Shown here: positions 39,591-48,046 of the stretch, piece by piece
How the letters are laid out: every line of letters begins with the position of its first letter
How positions within the stretch are numbered: the first letter of the stretch is position 1
DNA from: Dehalococcoidia bacterium
GTDB taxonomy: Bacteria; Chloroflexota; Dehalococcoidia; Tepidiformales; Tepidiformaceae
Length of the DNA stretch: 64,000 bases
NCBI GenBank assembly: GCA_020847985.1
Contig: JADLBC010000045.1
Coordinates: forward strand, 1 to 64,000
Direction of reading: 5' to 3'
Notes under the pieces: generated by a model
Database searches by the model: none
Told to the model about the DNA's origin: nothing
Seen by the model: the letters and a program-made list of their open reading frames with translations, nothing else
Made by a program: the position numbers and the translations under genes

Positions 39591-39668
39591 CACCCGGCCT
39601 ATTCAGTGGCTCTTCGCGGACGCACTCCCACAGGAGCGGCATTGCTTGCGAAACATCGAGATCCCATG

Positions 39669-39697
39669 CAATTCTGACAGCACACGTACTGGAATTG
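39669..39697 (+). promoter_or_regulatory. Dyad directly upstream of the importer binding-protein gene
   Basis: CAATTC (39669-39674) and GAATTG (39692-39697) form a 6-bp inverted repeat with a 17-nt centre, ending 9 nt before the ATG. The A/T-rich arms stand out in this GC-rich sequence. A metal- or cofactor-responsive repressor site is plausible. Confidence 0.3.
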
Positions 39698-39706
39698 GGG
39701 TTGTAG

Positions 39707-40822
39707 ATGGATTTGGGAGCTTTTGCATCGCGCCGCCGCGCCCTCACTGCCGGCGTCCTTCTCGCGACACTCGCCGCGTCCGCCCTGGCCGCCTGCGGCG
39801 GCGATGAGGACGCCGCCGGCGACACGGCCACTGCCCCGGCCTCCGGCAGTACCACCACCACCTCCGCGACTCAGCCCGCGGCCGCGAAGACGTCCTACCC
39901 GCTGAAAATCAAGGACATGCTTGGCCGCGATGTCGAAATCAAGGCGAAGCCGGCCACGATCGTCGCGCTCAGCCCCACCACCGTGGAGTACGTCTACGCC
40001 GTCGGCGGCACCGTCGTGGGCCGCAGCCAGACCGCCGAGTATCCGGAGGCCGCGAAGCAGGCGAAGGACATCGGCACCTCGTACCAGCCGAACGCCGAGT
40101 CCATCCTCGCGCTCAAGCCCGACCTCGTCGTCGCCGACTCCGTCATCCAGGCGCAGCCGCAGCTTCGCCAGCTGATCGAAGGCCTCGGCGTGCCCGTCGT
40201 GTTCGCCGGCGCCGAGAGCTACAAGCAGGTCCTCGACGGCCTGACGCTCATGGGCCAGGTCCTCGATGGGCAGGAGAAGGCGAAAGCCACCATCGCCGAC
40301 ATCGAGAAGGCGAAGGACGAAGCGAAGGCCGCTGTGGCCGGGACGAAGACCTCGGCCGTGGTGCTCATCGCCGGGCGCGATAGCACCCTCTATTCGGCGA
40401 AGTCCACGAGCTTCGCGGGCGACCTCCTCGCCGTCGTGGGGCTGAGCAACCCGGCGGCGAACGCGCCGGATTCCGGCCCCGGCTTCCCCGGCTACACCAC
40501 CCTCGCCCAGGAGAAGCTGCTCGAATACAACCCGGACGTCATTTTCACCGTGACGCCCGGCCCAGCGAGCGTCCCGCGCCTCAGCACATTGCTGCCCCAG
40601 ATCCCGCCGTTCAAGGGCCTGAAAGCGATCACGGGCAAGAAGGTGTACGAACTCGACGTGCCGCCGGTGCTGGAAGCGCCCGGTCCGCGTGTTGGCCTCG
40701 CTCTGAAGCAGATCGCCGCCGCCGTCTCGGGCAAGGCCACCGCCGCCGCGAGCCCCTCGGCGGCCGCATCGGCCAGCGCCTCCGCGCCCGCGAGTGGCTC
40801 CGCCACGGCGACACCTCGCTAA
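39707..40822 (+). CDS. Siderophore/cobalamin-type ABC transporter substrate-binding lipoprotein
   Basis: A 371-residue BtuF/FhuD-class protein. Signal with lipobox (LAASALAAC; Cys about 30), Thr/Ser/Ala-rich tether, then the TroA-like fold: YPLKIKDMLGRDVEIKAKPA, VALSPTTVEYVYAVGG, LKPDLVVADSVIQ, GYTTLAQEKLLEYNPDVIFT. The last about 35 residues are Ala/Ser-rich. It captures an iron chelate, haem or cobalamin; which one cannot be told. It is the first gene of a three-gene importer operon. Confidence 0.92.
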   Translation: MDLGAFASRRRALTAGVLLATLAASALAACGGDEDAAGDTATAPASGSTTTTSATQPAAAKTSYPLKIKDMLGRDVEIKAKPATIVALSPTTVEYVYAVGGTVVGRSQTAEYPEAAKQAKDIGTSYQPNAESILALKPDLVVADSVIQAQPQLRQLIEGLGVPVVFAGAESYKQVLDGLTLMGQVLDGQEKAKATIADIEKAKDEAKAAVAGTKTSAVVLIAGRDSTLYSAKSTSFAGDLLAVVGLSNPAANAPDSGPGFPGYTTLAQEKLLEYNPDVIFTVTPGPASVPRLSTLLPQIPPFKGLKAITGKKVYELDVPPVLEAPGPRVGLALKQIAAAVSGKATAAASPSAAASASASAPASGSATATPR

Positions 40823-40841
40823 TACCAGCACGAGCGATACG

Positions 40842-41876
40842 ATGGCGGGGATGGCGACCACTTTCGATGGCAGTGCCCGGGAACGGGCCGCCCGCGGGCG
40901 TGGCAGCCGTCCCCTCTTCGTGCTCGGGGGCGTCGCGGCCCTCTTCGTGGTGCTCGCCTACCTGAGCATCGCCTACGGCGCCCGCACGCTTTCGCCGTCC
41001 GAGGTCTGGTCCGGCCTCACCCGCGAATCCGACCTTCTGAACCACACGATCATCTGGCAGATCCGCCTGCCGCGGCTCGTCGATGGCATGCTCGTGGGCG
41101 CCGCACTCGCCGTCGCCGGCTGCCTTTTGCAGGGTGTCACCCGCAACCCGCTCGCCGACCCCACCATCCTCGGCATCACGGCGGCCGCCGGCCTGGCAAG
41201 TTCGACGGCCATGGTCATTGAGCCGACGATCCCGACGTGGGGGATGGCGGCGGCCTGCACGGGTGGCGGCCTGGTGGGCGCGGGACTCCTCTTCTTCATC
41301 GCCTGGCGCGGCCAGATCTCGCCCATCCGGCTCGCCCTCGCCGGTGTCGCGCTCTCCGCGTTTTTCGGCGCCGCCATCGTCGCCCTGCTCTCAAGTTCGC
41401 GAACGTTCCTGCAGACGAGCCTCGGCTTCCTCGCCGGTGGGCTCTACGGCGCCGATTGGCGCGACTTCCGCGCGACGGCCGTCTACATCCTCCCGGGCAT
41501 GGCGGGCGCCTTCCTCCTCGCGGGCCGGCTCAACGTCCTGGCCCTGGGTGATGATGTCGCGGCCGGTCTCGGCATCCTCACCGACCGCACGCGTGTCGCG
41601 ATCCTCATCGTCTGCGGCGTGCTCACCGCGGCCGCCGTCGCGATCGCCGGCCTGGTGAGCTTTGTCGGCCTGGTGTGCCCGCATCTCGCGCGCTTCGCCG
41701 TGGGCAACGACAATCGCCGGCTCATCCCCGCTTCGGCGCTCATCGGCGCGACCCTTGTCGCCGCCGCCGATCTCGCCGCGCGCGTGGTCATCTCGCCCTC
41801 CGAAATCCCCATGGGCATCATTACCGCCGGCGTCGGCGCGCCCTTCCTCCTCTACCTCGTGAAATTCCGCGGATGA
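40842..41876 (+). CDS. FecCD-family ABC transporter permease
   Basis: A 344-residue permease with about nine or ten membrane helices and family motifs IIWQIRLPRLVDGMLVGAAL, CLLQGVTRNPLADPTILGIT and GLVSFVGLVCPHLARFAVGN, ending EIPMGIITAGVGAPFLLYLV. ATG at 40842 is chosen, 19 nt after the binding-protein stop; ATG 40851 is nearly as good. Its stop overlaps the ATPase start (ATGA). Confidence 0.94.
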   Translation: MAGMATTFDGSARERAARGRGSRPLFVLGGVAALFVVLAYLSIAYGARTLSPSEVWSGLTRESDLLNHTIIWQIRLPRLVDGMLVGAALAVAGCLLQGVTRNPLADPTILGITAAAGLASSTAMVIEPTIPTWGMAAACTGGGLVGAGLLFFIAWRGQISPIRLALAGVALSAFFGAAIVALLSSSRTFLQTSLGFLAGGLYGADWRDFRATAVYILPGMAGAFLLAGRLNVLALGDDVAAGLGILTDRTRVAILIVCGVLTAAAVAIAGLVSFVGLVCPHLARFAVGNDNRRLIPASALIGATLVAAADLAARVVISPSEIPMGIITAGVGAPFLLYLVKFRG

Positions 41877-42682
41877 AGCTCGAGGTCGAATCGCTGACGC
41901 TCGAATACGCCGGCCGCCGCGCCGTCGATGCAGTGTCGCTCGCGGTCGAAAGCGGCGAGATGGTGGCCATCGTCGGCCCGAACGGCAGCGGCAAGAGCAC
42001 CCTCCTTCGCGGCATGTCGCGCCTCCAGAAGCCCGCCGGCGGCCGTGTGCTTCTCGATGGCCGCGACATTCGCCGCATGGCCGCCCGCGAAGTCGCCCGC
42101 GACCTCGCCATCCTCACCCAATCACCTGAAGCCGGGCTCGATCTCACCGTTCGGGAACTCGTCTGGCGCGGCCGCTACCCTCACCAGGGCATCCTCCAGC
42201 GGCCATCGGCCTCCGATTACGAGGCCGTCGAATGGGCGATGGATGCCGCCGATGTCGCACACCTCGCCGGCCGCGCACTCGGCGCCCTCTCCGGCGGCGA
42301 ACGCCAGCGCGCCTGGATCGCGCTCGCCCTCGCTCAGCAGCCGAAGGTGATGCTTCTCGACGAGCCGACCAGCTTTCTCGACATACGCCACCAGGTCGAG
42401 GTGATGCACCTGCTCCGGCGGCTGAACCACCAGGGGATGACGATCGTCACGGTCCTGCACGACCTGCTGCTCGCCGGGCGCTTCGCCGGCCGCATCATCG
42501 CCCTCACGAATGGCCGCATCGCCTTCGATGGTTCGCCCGCGGCAGTGCTGGACCCGGCGGCCCTCGAAGCCGTGTTCGGGCTCCCCATGATGGTCATCCC
42601 CGACCCGGAGAGCGGCCAGCCGATCGCGCTCCCGCGCCCCGACCCGGCCCTTTGCGCCGCCGCCCGTCCGGCAGCCGATTAG
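41873..42682 (+). CDS. ABC transporter ATP-binding protein (siderophore/cobalamin type)
   Basis: A 269-residue ATPase: Walker A VGPNGSGKST, Q-loop AILTQSP, signature LSGGERQRAWIALALAQQP, Walker B VMLLDEPTSFLDIRHQ, H-loop TVLHDLLLA. Energises the FecCD permease. The start overlaps the permease stop. The TAG stop overlaps by 4 nt the stop of the convergent flippase gene, so the two operons meet with no intergenic terminator. Confidence 0.95.
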   Translation: MKLEVESLTLEYAGRRAVDAVSLAVESGEMVAIVGPNGSGKSTLLRGMSRLQKPAGGRVLLDGRDIRRMAAREVARDLAILTQSPEAGLDLTVRELVWRGRYPHQGILQRPSASDYEAVEWAMDAADVAHLAGRALGALSGGERQRAWIALALAQQPKVMLLDEPTSFLDIRHQVEVMHLLRRLNHQGMTIVTVLHDLLLAGRFAGRIIALTNGRIAFDGSPAAVLDPAALEAVFGLPMMVIPDPESGQPIALPRPDPALCAAARPAAD

Positions 42683-43971
42683 CGGCCAGTCGCCGCGCGC
42701 AGCCGCCCGATGAGCACCCGGTAGTCATCGATGTCGGCCCGCCCGAAGCGGAAGACACGCCCGGGGCCGATGCCTTCGGCTCGCAGGAACACTGCCAGCG
42801 CGCCGAGGATGGCCGTCCCGTAGGCGATCGAACTCGCGAGCGCCGCGCCGTTCACGCCCATTCGCGGCACCAGCACGAACGCCAGCGCGATGTCGATCAG
42901 CAACCCGCTCCCGGCCACGATCGCCGCGACCCACGGCTGCCCGCGCTGGTACGTGTAGAAACCCGAATACGACTGCGCGAGCCCGTACAGCAGCACCCCC
43001 GGCAACAGGAAGCGCAGCGCCCCCGCCATCCCGTCGTACTTCGCGAACAGGATGTCGGCCACGATGCCCGCGACCGCGAAGAGCAGCACGCAGATGACCG
43101 ATAGCAGCACGACTGTGTGGCGCATGACCCTCGTCGTCAGTTCGGCCGCATCGTGCCGCGGCAGCGCGCCCACCCGCGGGTAGGTCACCAGCGCGAGCGA
43201 GCCGCTGACCTGCCACACCGATTCAGCCAGGTACACCGCGAGCGAATACGTCGCGACCCCGTCCGTGCCCTCGAAATGCCGCACGACGAAGAGGTCCGCG
43301 CGGTAGTTCAGGTACGAAATGCCGCTCGAGACGCCCGCCAGCAGGGCGAACCGCACCGCCGTTCGTACCAGCGACCCGCTGAGGCCGAGCTCGCCCGATA
43401 TCTCGCCGCGCACGAGCACCGCCAGCACCAGGAACGCCCCCCACTGGCCGGCGGCGTATGCGGCGAGCGCGGCTTCCGGCGAACGGTGGTCGAACGCCAC
43501 GAACGAGAGCGCGATCACCGCCAGCGCCAGCAGCGGCGGCAGAACCAGCGCGACGTTGTACTTGAGCATGCTGTCGCGCCCGAGGAACACGCCCGCCAGC
43601 ACGCTATTGATGATGACCGCCGCCGCGCTCGCACCCACGGCGATGGAGACTCGCCCGGCCTCGCCGGTCAGCACCGACGCGCCCGCCAGCCCGGCCACCA
43701 CCGCGACCACGCCGAGCGCCCCGCCGAACGCCCCCGAACTCCCGAGTGCGTGGCCGGCCGCCCGCCGCTGATTCGTGATCTGGTACGCCGTCGCCGCGGT
43801 GATGCCGCCGGTCATCGCGGTCACGACGCCGACCACCGTCAGGCCGAGCACGAAGGTGCCGTACTCGTTCTGGCTCAGCTGGTGCGACGTCAGCACCACC
43901 GTGCTCAGCGCGATCACCAGGTTCAGCCCGCGAAAAAGAAAGGCGACGATACCGCCGAACGCGATGGACAT
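42679..43971 (-). CDS. Polysaccharide/lipid flippase-like membrane protein (MATE/Wzx superfamily)
   Basis: A 430-residue protein with about 12-14 hydrophobic segments. Features typical of oligosaccharide flippases: TSHQLSQNEYGTFVLGLTVV in the first loop, YLNYRADLFVVRHFEGTDGV midway, and a C-terminal LVPRMGVNGAALASSIAYGT. It probably moves lipid-linked glycans for the envelope, but no glycosyltransferase lies nearby. ATG at 43971. Confidence 0.85.
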   Translation of the reverse strand: MSIAFGGIVAFLFRGLNLVIALSTVVLTSHQLSQNEYGTFVLGLTVVGVVTAMTGGITAATAYQITNQRRAAGHALGSSGAFGGALGVVAVVAGLAGASVLTGEAGRVSIAVGASAAAVIINSVLAGVFLGRDSMLKYNVALVLPPLLALAVIALSFVAFDHRSPEAALAAYAAGQWGAFLVLAVLVRGEISGELGLSGSLVRTAVRFALLAGVSSGISYLNYRADLFVVRHFEGTDGVATYSLAVYLAESVWQVSGSLALVTYPRVGALPRHDAAELTTRVMRHTVVLLSVICVLLFAVAGIVADILFAKYDGMAGALRFLLPGVLLYGLAQSYSGFYTYQRGQPWVAAIVAGSGLLIDIALAFVLVPRMGVNGAALASSIAYGTAILGALAVFLRAEGIGPGRVFRFGRADIDDYRVLIGRLRAATGR

Positions 43972-44117
43972 CGTCCGCCATCCTATCGGCGGCCCGCGTC
44001 AGGCGCTTTCCCGGCGAGAGCTGCAACGCGGCGACCGGCAAGGAAGCGAAAAGGCCATCCGCCATTCGCCCACTCGCATTGCGCGCCGCGGCGGCCGCGG
44101 ATGCGGTTGCGTGCCAA

Positions 44118-44192
44118 TGGTACCCCCGGCAGGAATCGAACCTGCGCACATGGTTTAGGAAACCACTGCTCTATCCGCTGAGCTACGGGGGC
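44118..44192 (-). tRNA. tRNA-Arg (anticodon CCT)
   Basis: Minus-strand cloverleaf: acceptor GCCCCCG/CGGGGGT (terminal G-U), D-arm TAGCTCAGCGGATAGAGC, anticodon stem GTGGT/ACCAT with loop TTCCTAA (anticodon CCT), T-arm CAGGTTCGATTCCTG, discriminator A and encoded CCA. Confidence 0.95.
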
Positions 44193-44288
44193 GCACGCGG
44201 GCACTCATGCCCCCACCGAGTCTACCCGCGCCCGCCATCTCGTCCCAGCCACGGGGGAGCGAGCGTGTGCGGAGGTGGCGGGGAGGGC

Positions 44289-46256
44289 TCAGGGGGGGGG
44301 AACCGGCCGGAAGGCCCAGTCATGCCACCACGGTATGGGGTACTTCCACGCGCCGGCGTAGCTCAGCTGGAGTGGCACGAGGCCCCCCGGCCAAGCGAAC
44401 TGCCACGAGCCGTGGAAGACCGATCCGCACGTGATGTCACGCGCGGTCTGGAGCGCGAAGCCGGTTCCACCGCTGATGGGCGCGCGGCCGTCCGCAGTGG
44501 TCACGAAGATGTCGGGGTGCCCGACGTCCGGATCCCAGCCCGGGAGGTCCGAGCCACCGCGGCAGACCGATACGGCCCTGAACGGGATCTCGACGCCTTC
44601 CGATGTGAACACGATGTCGCCGGCGATGGTAATCTCGAGCCCGTTCGTCCCCGGCTGTACGGGCGCAGCGACGAACTCGTCTACCCGCACCAGCCGGCGT
44701 TCAGATGGGAGGATCGTGGGGTTGGCCCACGGTCGGTAGTCCGTCCCCCGGTAGATGGTCACATCGACGGTCAGGCTGCCGCGGTTGTCGTTGTAGTACG
44801 GGACGCGGTCGTTCATCCGCAATTCCAGCATGCCGTAGCCTGCGTCCAGTGCGGCCCCACTCCCAATAGCGCGCCAAGGGCCGTCCCCAAATCGGCCAAC
44901 CAGCGATGCGATGTTCAGGCCCGGCACAAGGAGGTCCGTGTCCCAGGCGGCCGGTGTGTCGCCGCCCGCGTCGTAACACACACGTTCGTTCGCCGCCTGG
45001 TCACCGACGCACCACTCGCCGTGCGGCGTGACCCGCACCAGTTCGTTTCCCCGGAACCGCTCCGTAAGCTGCACACCGGTGCGAGCATCGACGGTGACGG
45101 TGAGCCGGGTGACCTCCGGGATGAGGATGTCGTCTCCCGCCGCGGGGTGGCAGGCGTTGGACAGGAGGGAGTAGTTGGCGGACATCAGGTCAGCGGCGCT
45201 TACCCCGGAGCGCCGGCTGATGGCGTCGCAGGTGTCGCCACGCTCCACGGTGTACATGCCCGCGGCGATGTGCACCTCGGGTAGCTCCGTTGGAGACGGC
45301 ACCGTCGGAGAGGCATCCGGGGTCGGGGTCGACGGGACCGGGGGATCCGGTTCGGTGCGAAGTGCCGCAAACACGACCGCAGCCGAGAACAGCACCGCAA
45401 GCGCCGCTCCGATGCCCGTCCATAGCCGCCAGCCCGGCCGTGCCCGTGCCGCGCGGTGCGGCCCTGGCATCGTCGGTTCGGCCAACAGCGTGCGCAGGGC
45501 CGCGCCTCGAGCCTCCGGCCTGCGGTCGAGTAGCGTGCCCACGATCGCGCGCGCCGCCGCGGGCAGGCGTCGCAAGTCCGGGGTCTCGCGAAGATGGGCG
45601 ATCAGCACCTCCTGCGTCGTCCGGCCCGCGAACGGCGGTGCACCGGTCAGCGCCTCGTAGAGCACAATCCCGAGCGAATAGAGGTCGCTGGCGGCGGTGG
45701 CCGTCGCATCCGGCGCCATGTACGCCGGTGTGCCGACGATGCCGCCCGTCCCCGTGAGCGCCGTCAGGTCCGACGCCCGCGCGATGCCGAAGTCGGCGAG
45801 CTTCGCGCCCTCGGCCGTGAGCAGCACGTTCGACGGCTTGATATCCCGGTGCACGATCCCGGCCTGGTGGATCGCCGTCAGCGCACGAGCGACGTCGCGA
45901 GCAACCGGCTCAAGTGCCTCCCACGACGATGGACCGCGCGCGATGCGTTCCTTCAGCGACTCCCCTTCGGCGACCTCCATCACCATGAAGGGGATCGACT
46001 CCCTGACGCCGTAGCCAAGCACGCGCACCACGTTCGGCGACGTGACCCGCATGCCCATCGCCACTTCGTGTTCGAAACGCGCGACGTAGTCCGGGTCGCC
46101 GGCGAGGTGCGGATGGAGCGTCTTGAGCGCGACGATGCGGCCGGTCGCGGCATCGCGGGCGCGCCACACCGTCCCCATGCCGCCGTGCCCGATGCGCTCA
46201 AGCAATTCGAACTGCTCCGCCACGGTGCCGCGATCGCCCGGCGTGGCTGCCATCAT
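44289..46256 (-). CDS. Receptor Ser/Thr kinase with LysM and lectin-like ectodomain
   Basis: A 655-residue protein. Kinase domain (15-262): GHGGMG loop, Lys45, HRDIKPSN (136-143), DFG (155-157), APD in place of APE (181-183). Membrane helix about 278-299, then a Pro/Thr linker. A LysM repeat (334-380, MYTVERGDTCDAISRRSGVS...ILIP) suggests peptidoglycan binding, and a jelly-roll resembling PA-IL/LecA lectins follows (about 384-500). The last about 150 residues are unassigned. Its ATG overlaps the stop of the decayed kinase upstream (ATGA). It is the last gene of the island. Confidence 0.92.
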   Translation of the reverse strand: MMAATPGDRGTVAEQFELLERIGHGGMGTVWRARDAATGRIVALKTLHPHLAGDPDYVARFEHEVAMGMRVTSPNVVRVLGYGVRESIPFMVMEVAEGESLKERIARGPSSWEALEPVARDVARALTAIHQAGIVHRDIKPSNVLLTAEGAKLADFGIARASDLTALTGTGGIVGTPAYMAPDATATAASDLYSLGIVLYEALTGAPPFAGRTTQEVLIAHLRETPDLRRLPAAARAIVGTLLDRRPEARGAALRTLLAEPTMPGPHRAARARPGWRLWTGIGAALAVLFSAAVVFAALRTEPDPPVPSTPTPDASPTVPSPTELPEVHIAAGMYTVERGDTCDAISRRSGVSAADLMSANYSLLSNACHPAAGDDILIPEVTRLTVTVDARTGVQLTERFRGNELVRVTPHGEWCVGDQAANERVCYDAGGDTPAAWDTDLLVPGLNIASLVGRFGDGPWRAIGSGAALDAGYGMLELRMNDRVPYYNDNRGSLTVDVTIYRGTDYRPWANPTILPSERRLVRVDEFVAAPVQPGTNGLEITIAGDIVFTSEGVEIPFRAVSVCRGGSDLPGWDPDVGHPDIFVTTADGRAPISGGTGFALQTARDITCGSVFHGSWQFAWPGGLVPLQLSYAGAWKYPIPWWHDWAFRPVPPP

Positions 46257-47210
46257 TGGACCGCGACAGTCACGCGCGCGACCTTCGTCTGCCCGTTGAT
46301 GACGGCCGTGAACTCAACCGTGGCCGAGGGCCGGTCTCGCGAATCCAGGGTACCGGAGAGGCAGTCGCCACCCCCGGCGCCGTTGTCGCGAAGTGACACC
46401 ACGTGCACGCGGTTTGGCGCCGTTTGCCAGACATCGAGGTCGAAGGGGATCCCCTCCGGCGACATGTGGTAGCAGATCGTCATCACCTCGCCCACGCGGT
46501 AGGAGCTACGGTCGGGGTTGGCGGTGAACGCGTAGTTTGCCGGGGCCGGCGTGGGCGTGGGCGTCGGGGGGAACGGCGTGGGCGTCCAGGTTGGCGGCGG
46601 AACCGGCGTGGGAGTGCGCGTCGGCGTCGCCGTCGGCGGCGGTGGCGTTGCCGTGGGCGTCCAAGTCGGCGCCGGTGTGGGTGTGGAGGTCGCCGTGGAT
46701 GTCGCTACGCCTGGAGTCGTCGGCGTCGGGGTGGGCGTTCCGCCCGGCCGGGTGGGTGTCGGTGTGGGGGTTTCGCGGAAGCCGCCGCCTTCGGCGGTCG
46801 CGCCGGCCGTCCCGCCGGCGAAGCGCGTGTTCGTGGCCGTCGTCGGTGTGCGGGTCGGTTCCGAAGCCCCGGGCGTCTTGCCCGCCGGGCCGTCGTCGCC
46901 GGTCTGTGCCTTGCCCGGGCCGTCGTCGCCGCCCGCCAGCAGCGCGAATCGCGATGATCGGGCCCCGGCCACGGTGCGCGCGCGGTTCGCCGTCGCGGCC
47001 GCGGCGGTCGCGTTGCTGTTCGGCGCGGGGGCGACCTTCCGTAGAGCACACAACCCACGGCGTAGAGGTCTGATTGCACCGAGGCCTCGCCCTCGGGCGC
47101 CATATAGGCGGGCGTGCCGAGCATGGTCGACCGTCGCCGTTTCGCGTGCCTTCCAGACGACGCCCATGCCGCCCTTTGCCGATGACTTCCAGGAACTCGA
47201 ACTCTTCCAC
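46253..47210 (-). pseudogene. Decayed Ser/Thr kinase gene
   Basis: Three kinase fragments occur in three frames. From the GTG at 47210: VEEFEFLEVIGKG (frame 1), then after an extra G in GGCAAAGGGCGGCATGGGC the Gly loop continues GGMGVVWKARETAT (frame 2). The sequence then jumps to TMLGTPAYMAPEGEASVQSD, LYAVGCVLYG (frame 3), and back to frame 2. The segment with catalytic Lys, HRD and DFG is deleted. The Pro/Thr-rich linker and a C-terminal beta domain (YRVGEVMTICYHMSPEGIPF...) stay open to the stop, which overlaps the next kinase start, so translation through the 3' part may still matter for coupling. Confidence 0.85.
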
Positions 47211-47272
47211 TCCGTCTCCGCCGGGCGGGCACTTGCATGGCAATCCGCTATGGGCGGGACTCTAGCAGGTTC

Positions 47273-47290
47273 GTAAACGGAGTGTAAACG
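47273..47290 (-). promoter_or_regulatory. 11-bp-period direct repeat upstream of the decayed kinase
   Basis: On the minus strand CGTTTAC-ACTC-CGTTTAC, two identical 7-mers 11 bp apart, followed after 8 nt by TAGAGT, a -10-like hexamer. This is the geometry of PhoB/OmpR-family activator sites overlapping the -35. It lies just downstream of the FHA-winged-helix gene. The hexamer sequence differs from the YTGTCC sites elsewhere. Confidence 0.45.
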
Positions 47291-47324
47291 CGGGGATTCG
47301 TACCGATGTATGCCAGCGCGCCGC

Positions 47325-47960
47325 TCAGGCCATGATGATGGGTTCGGAGACGCGATAGCCGGCGCCCCGGATGTTCTGCAACAGGCCGGCCGAATGGCCC
47401 AGGCGGTCGCGGACGCGGCCCATGAGGCGCTGCAACTGGAATTGGTCGAAGCCGATACCGCCCCAGACGGCCGCGCCCAGCTGGCCAAAGGTTGCCACTT
47501 CCGGGTAGCGCCGCGCGATCTCCTCGAAGGCGAGGCATTCCGACGGCGAGAACCGCGCGACCAGCGTGCCCTGGTGATCGACAAGCTCCCGCGAGAGGCA
47601 TCGGAGCACCAGCCGCGCACCACGGGTCGCCCCTGGCGCCTCGGAGAGCGGCTCCGTCGGCGCATCATCGACGCCCTGCGCGCTCCACACGCGGAATGGT
47701 GTCACGCCCACCACGAAGGAATCGCCCGACGCCAGCACCGCGACATCGACCGCGCGGCCGCCAACCGAGACCTGGTTTAGGGAACCGCGTGAGTCCACAT
47801 AAGGGCGCCCGTCCTCGACCGCGACGACGCAGTGACGCCGCGAAACGAACGGATCGGTGAGGATGACATCGGCTTCGCGGCCCCTCCCGATGACGAGGGG
47901 GCGGTCGATCTCACGGGACTGGTGGTCGCTGCCCCACTCCAGGATCCAGCCGGCCGCCAT
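47325..47960 (-). CDS. FHA-domain protein with OmpR/PhoB-type winged-helix DNA-binding domain
   Basis: About 211 residues. An N-terminal FHA domain (REIDRPLVIGRGREADVILT, then DPFVSRRHCVVAVEDGRPYV) binds phosphothreonine. The C-terminal winged helix (about 115-205) reads TLVARFSPSECLAFEEIARR, LMGRVRDRLG and NIRGAGYRV, as in OmpR/PhoB and EmbR. There is no receiver domain, so phosphorylation by the island's kinases, rather than a histidine kinase, would be the input. ATG 47960 has GGAGG at 7 nt; 47963 and GTG 47966 are alternatives. It follows the VWA gene by 87 nt in the same direction. Confidence 0.9.
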   Translation of the reverse strand: MAAGWILEWGSDHQSREIDRPLVIGRGREADVILTDPFVSRRHCVVAVEDGRPYVDSRGSLNQVSVGGRAVDVAVLASGDSFVVGVTPFRVWSAQGVDDAPTEPLSEAPGATRGARLVLRCLSRELVDHQGTLVARFSPSECLAFEEIARRYPEVATFGQLGAAVWGGIGFDQFQLQRLMGRVRDRLGHSAGLLQNIRGAGYRVSEPIIMA

Positions 47961-48046
47961 CATCACGCCTCCGCATCATGGCGCCGGGGAGCGCCGCCCA
48001 TGTCAACGCGGAATGTAGCGCCTGCCACCGGCCGGCGTAAACAGGG

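Noticed and set aside
39325..39706. Possible cobalamin riboswitch before the importer (GCCACTGTG near 39390)
   Set aside because: Only one box-like string fits; the other conserved elements and the B12 box were not found on either strand.
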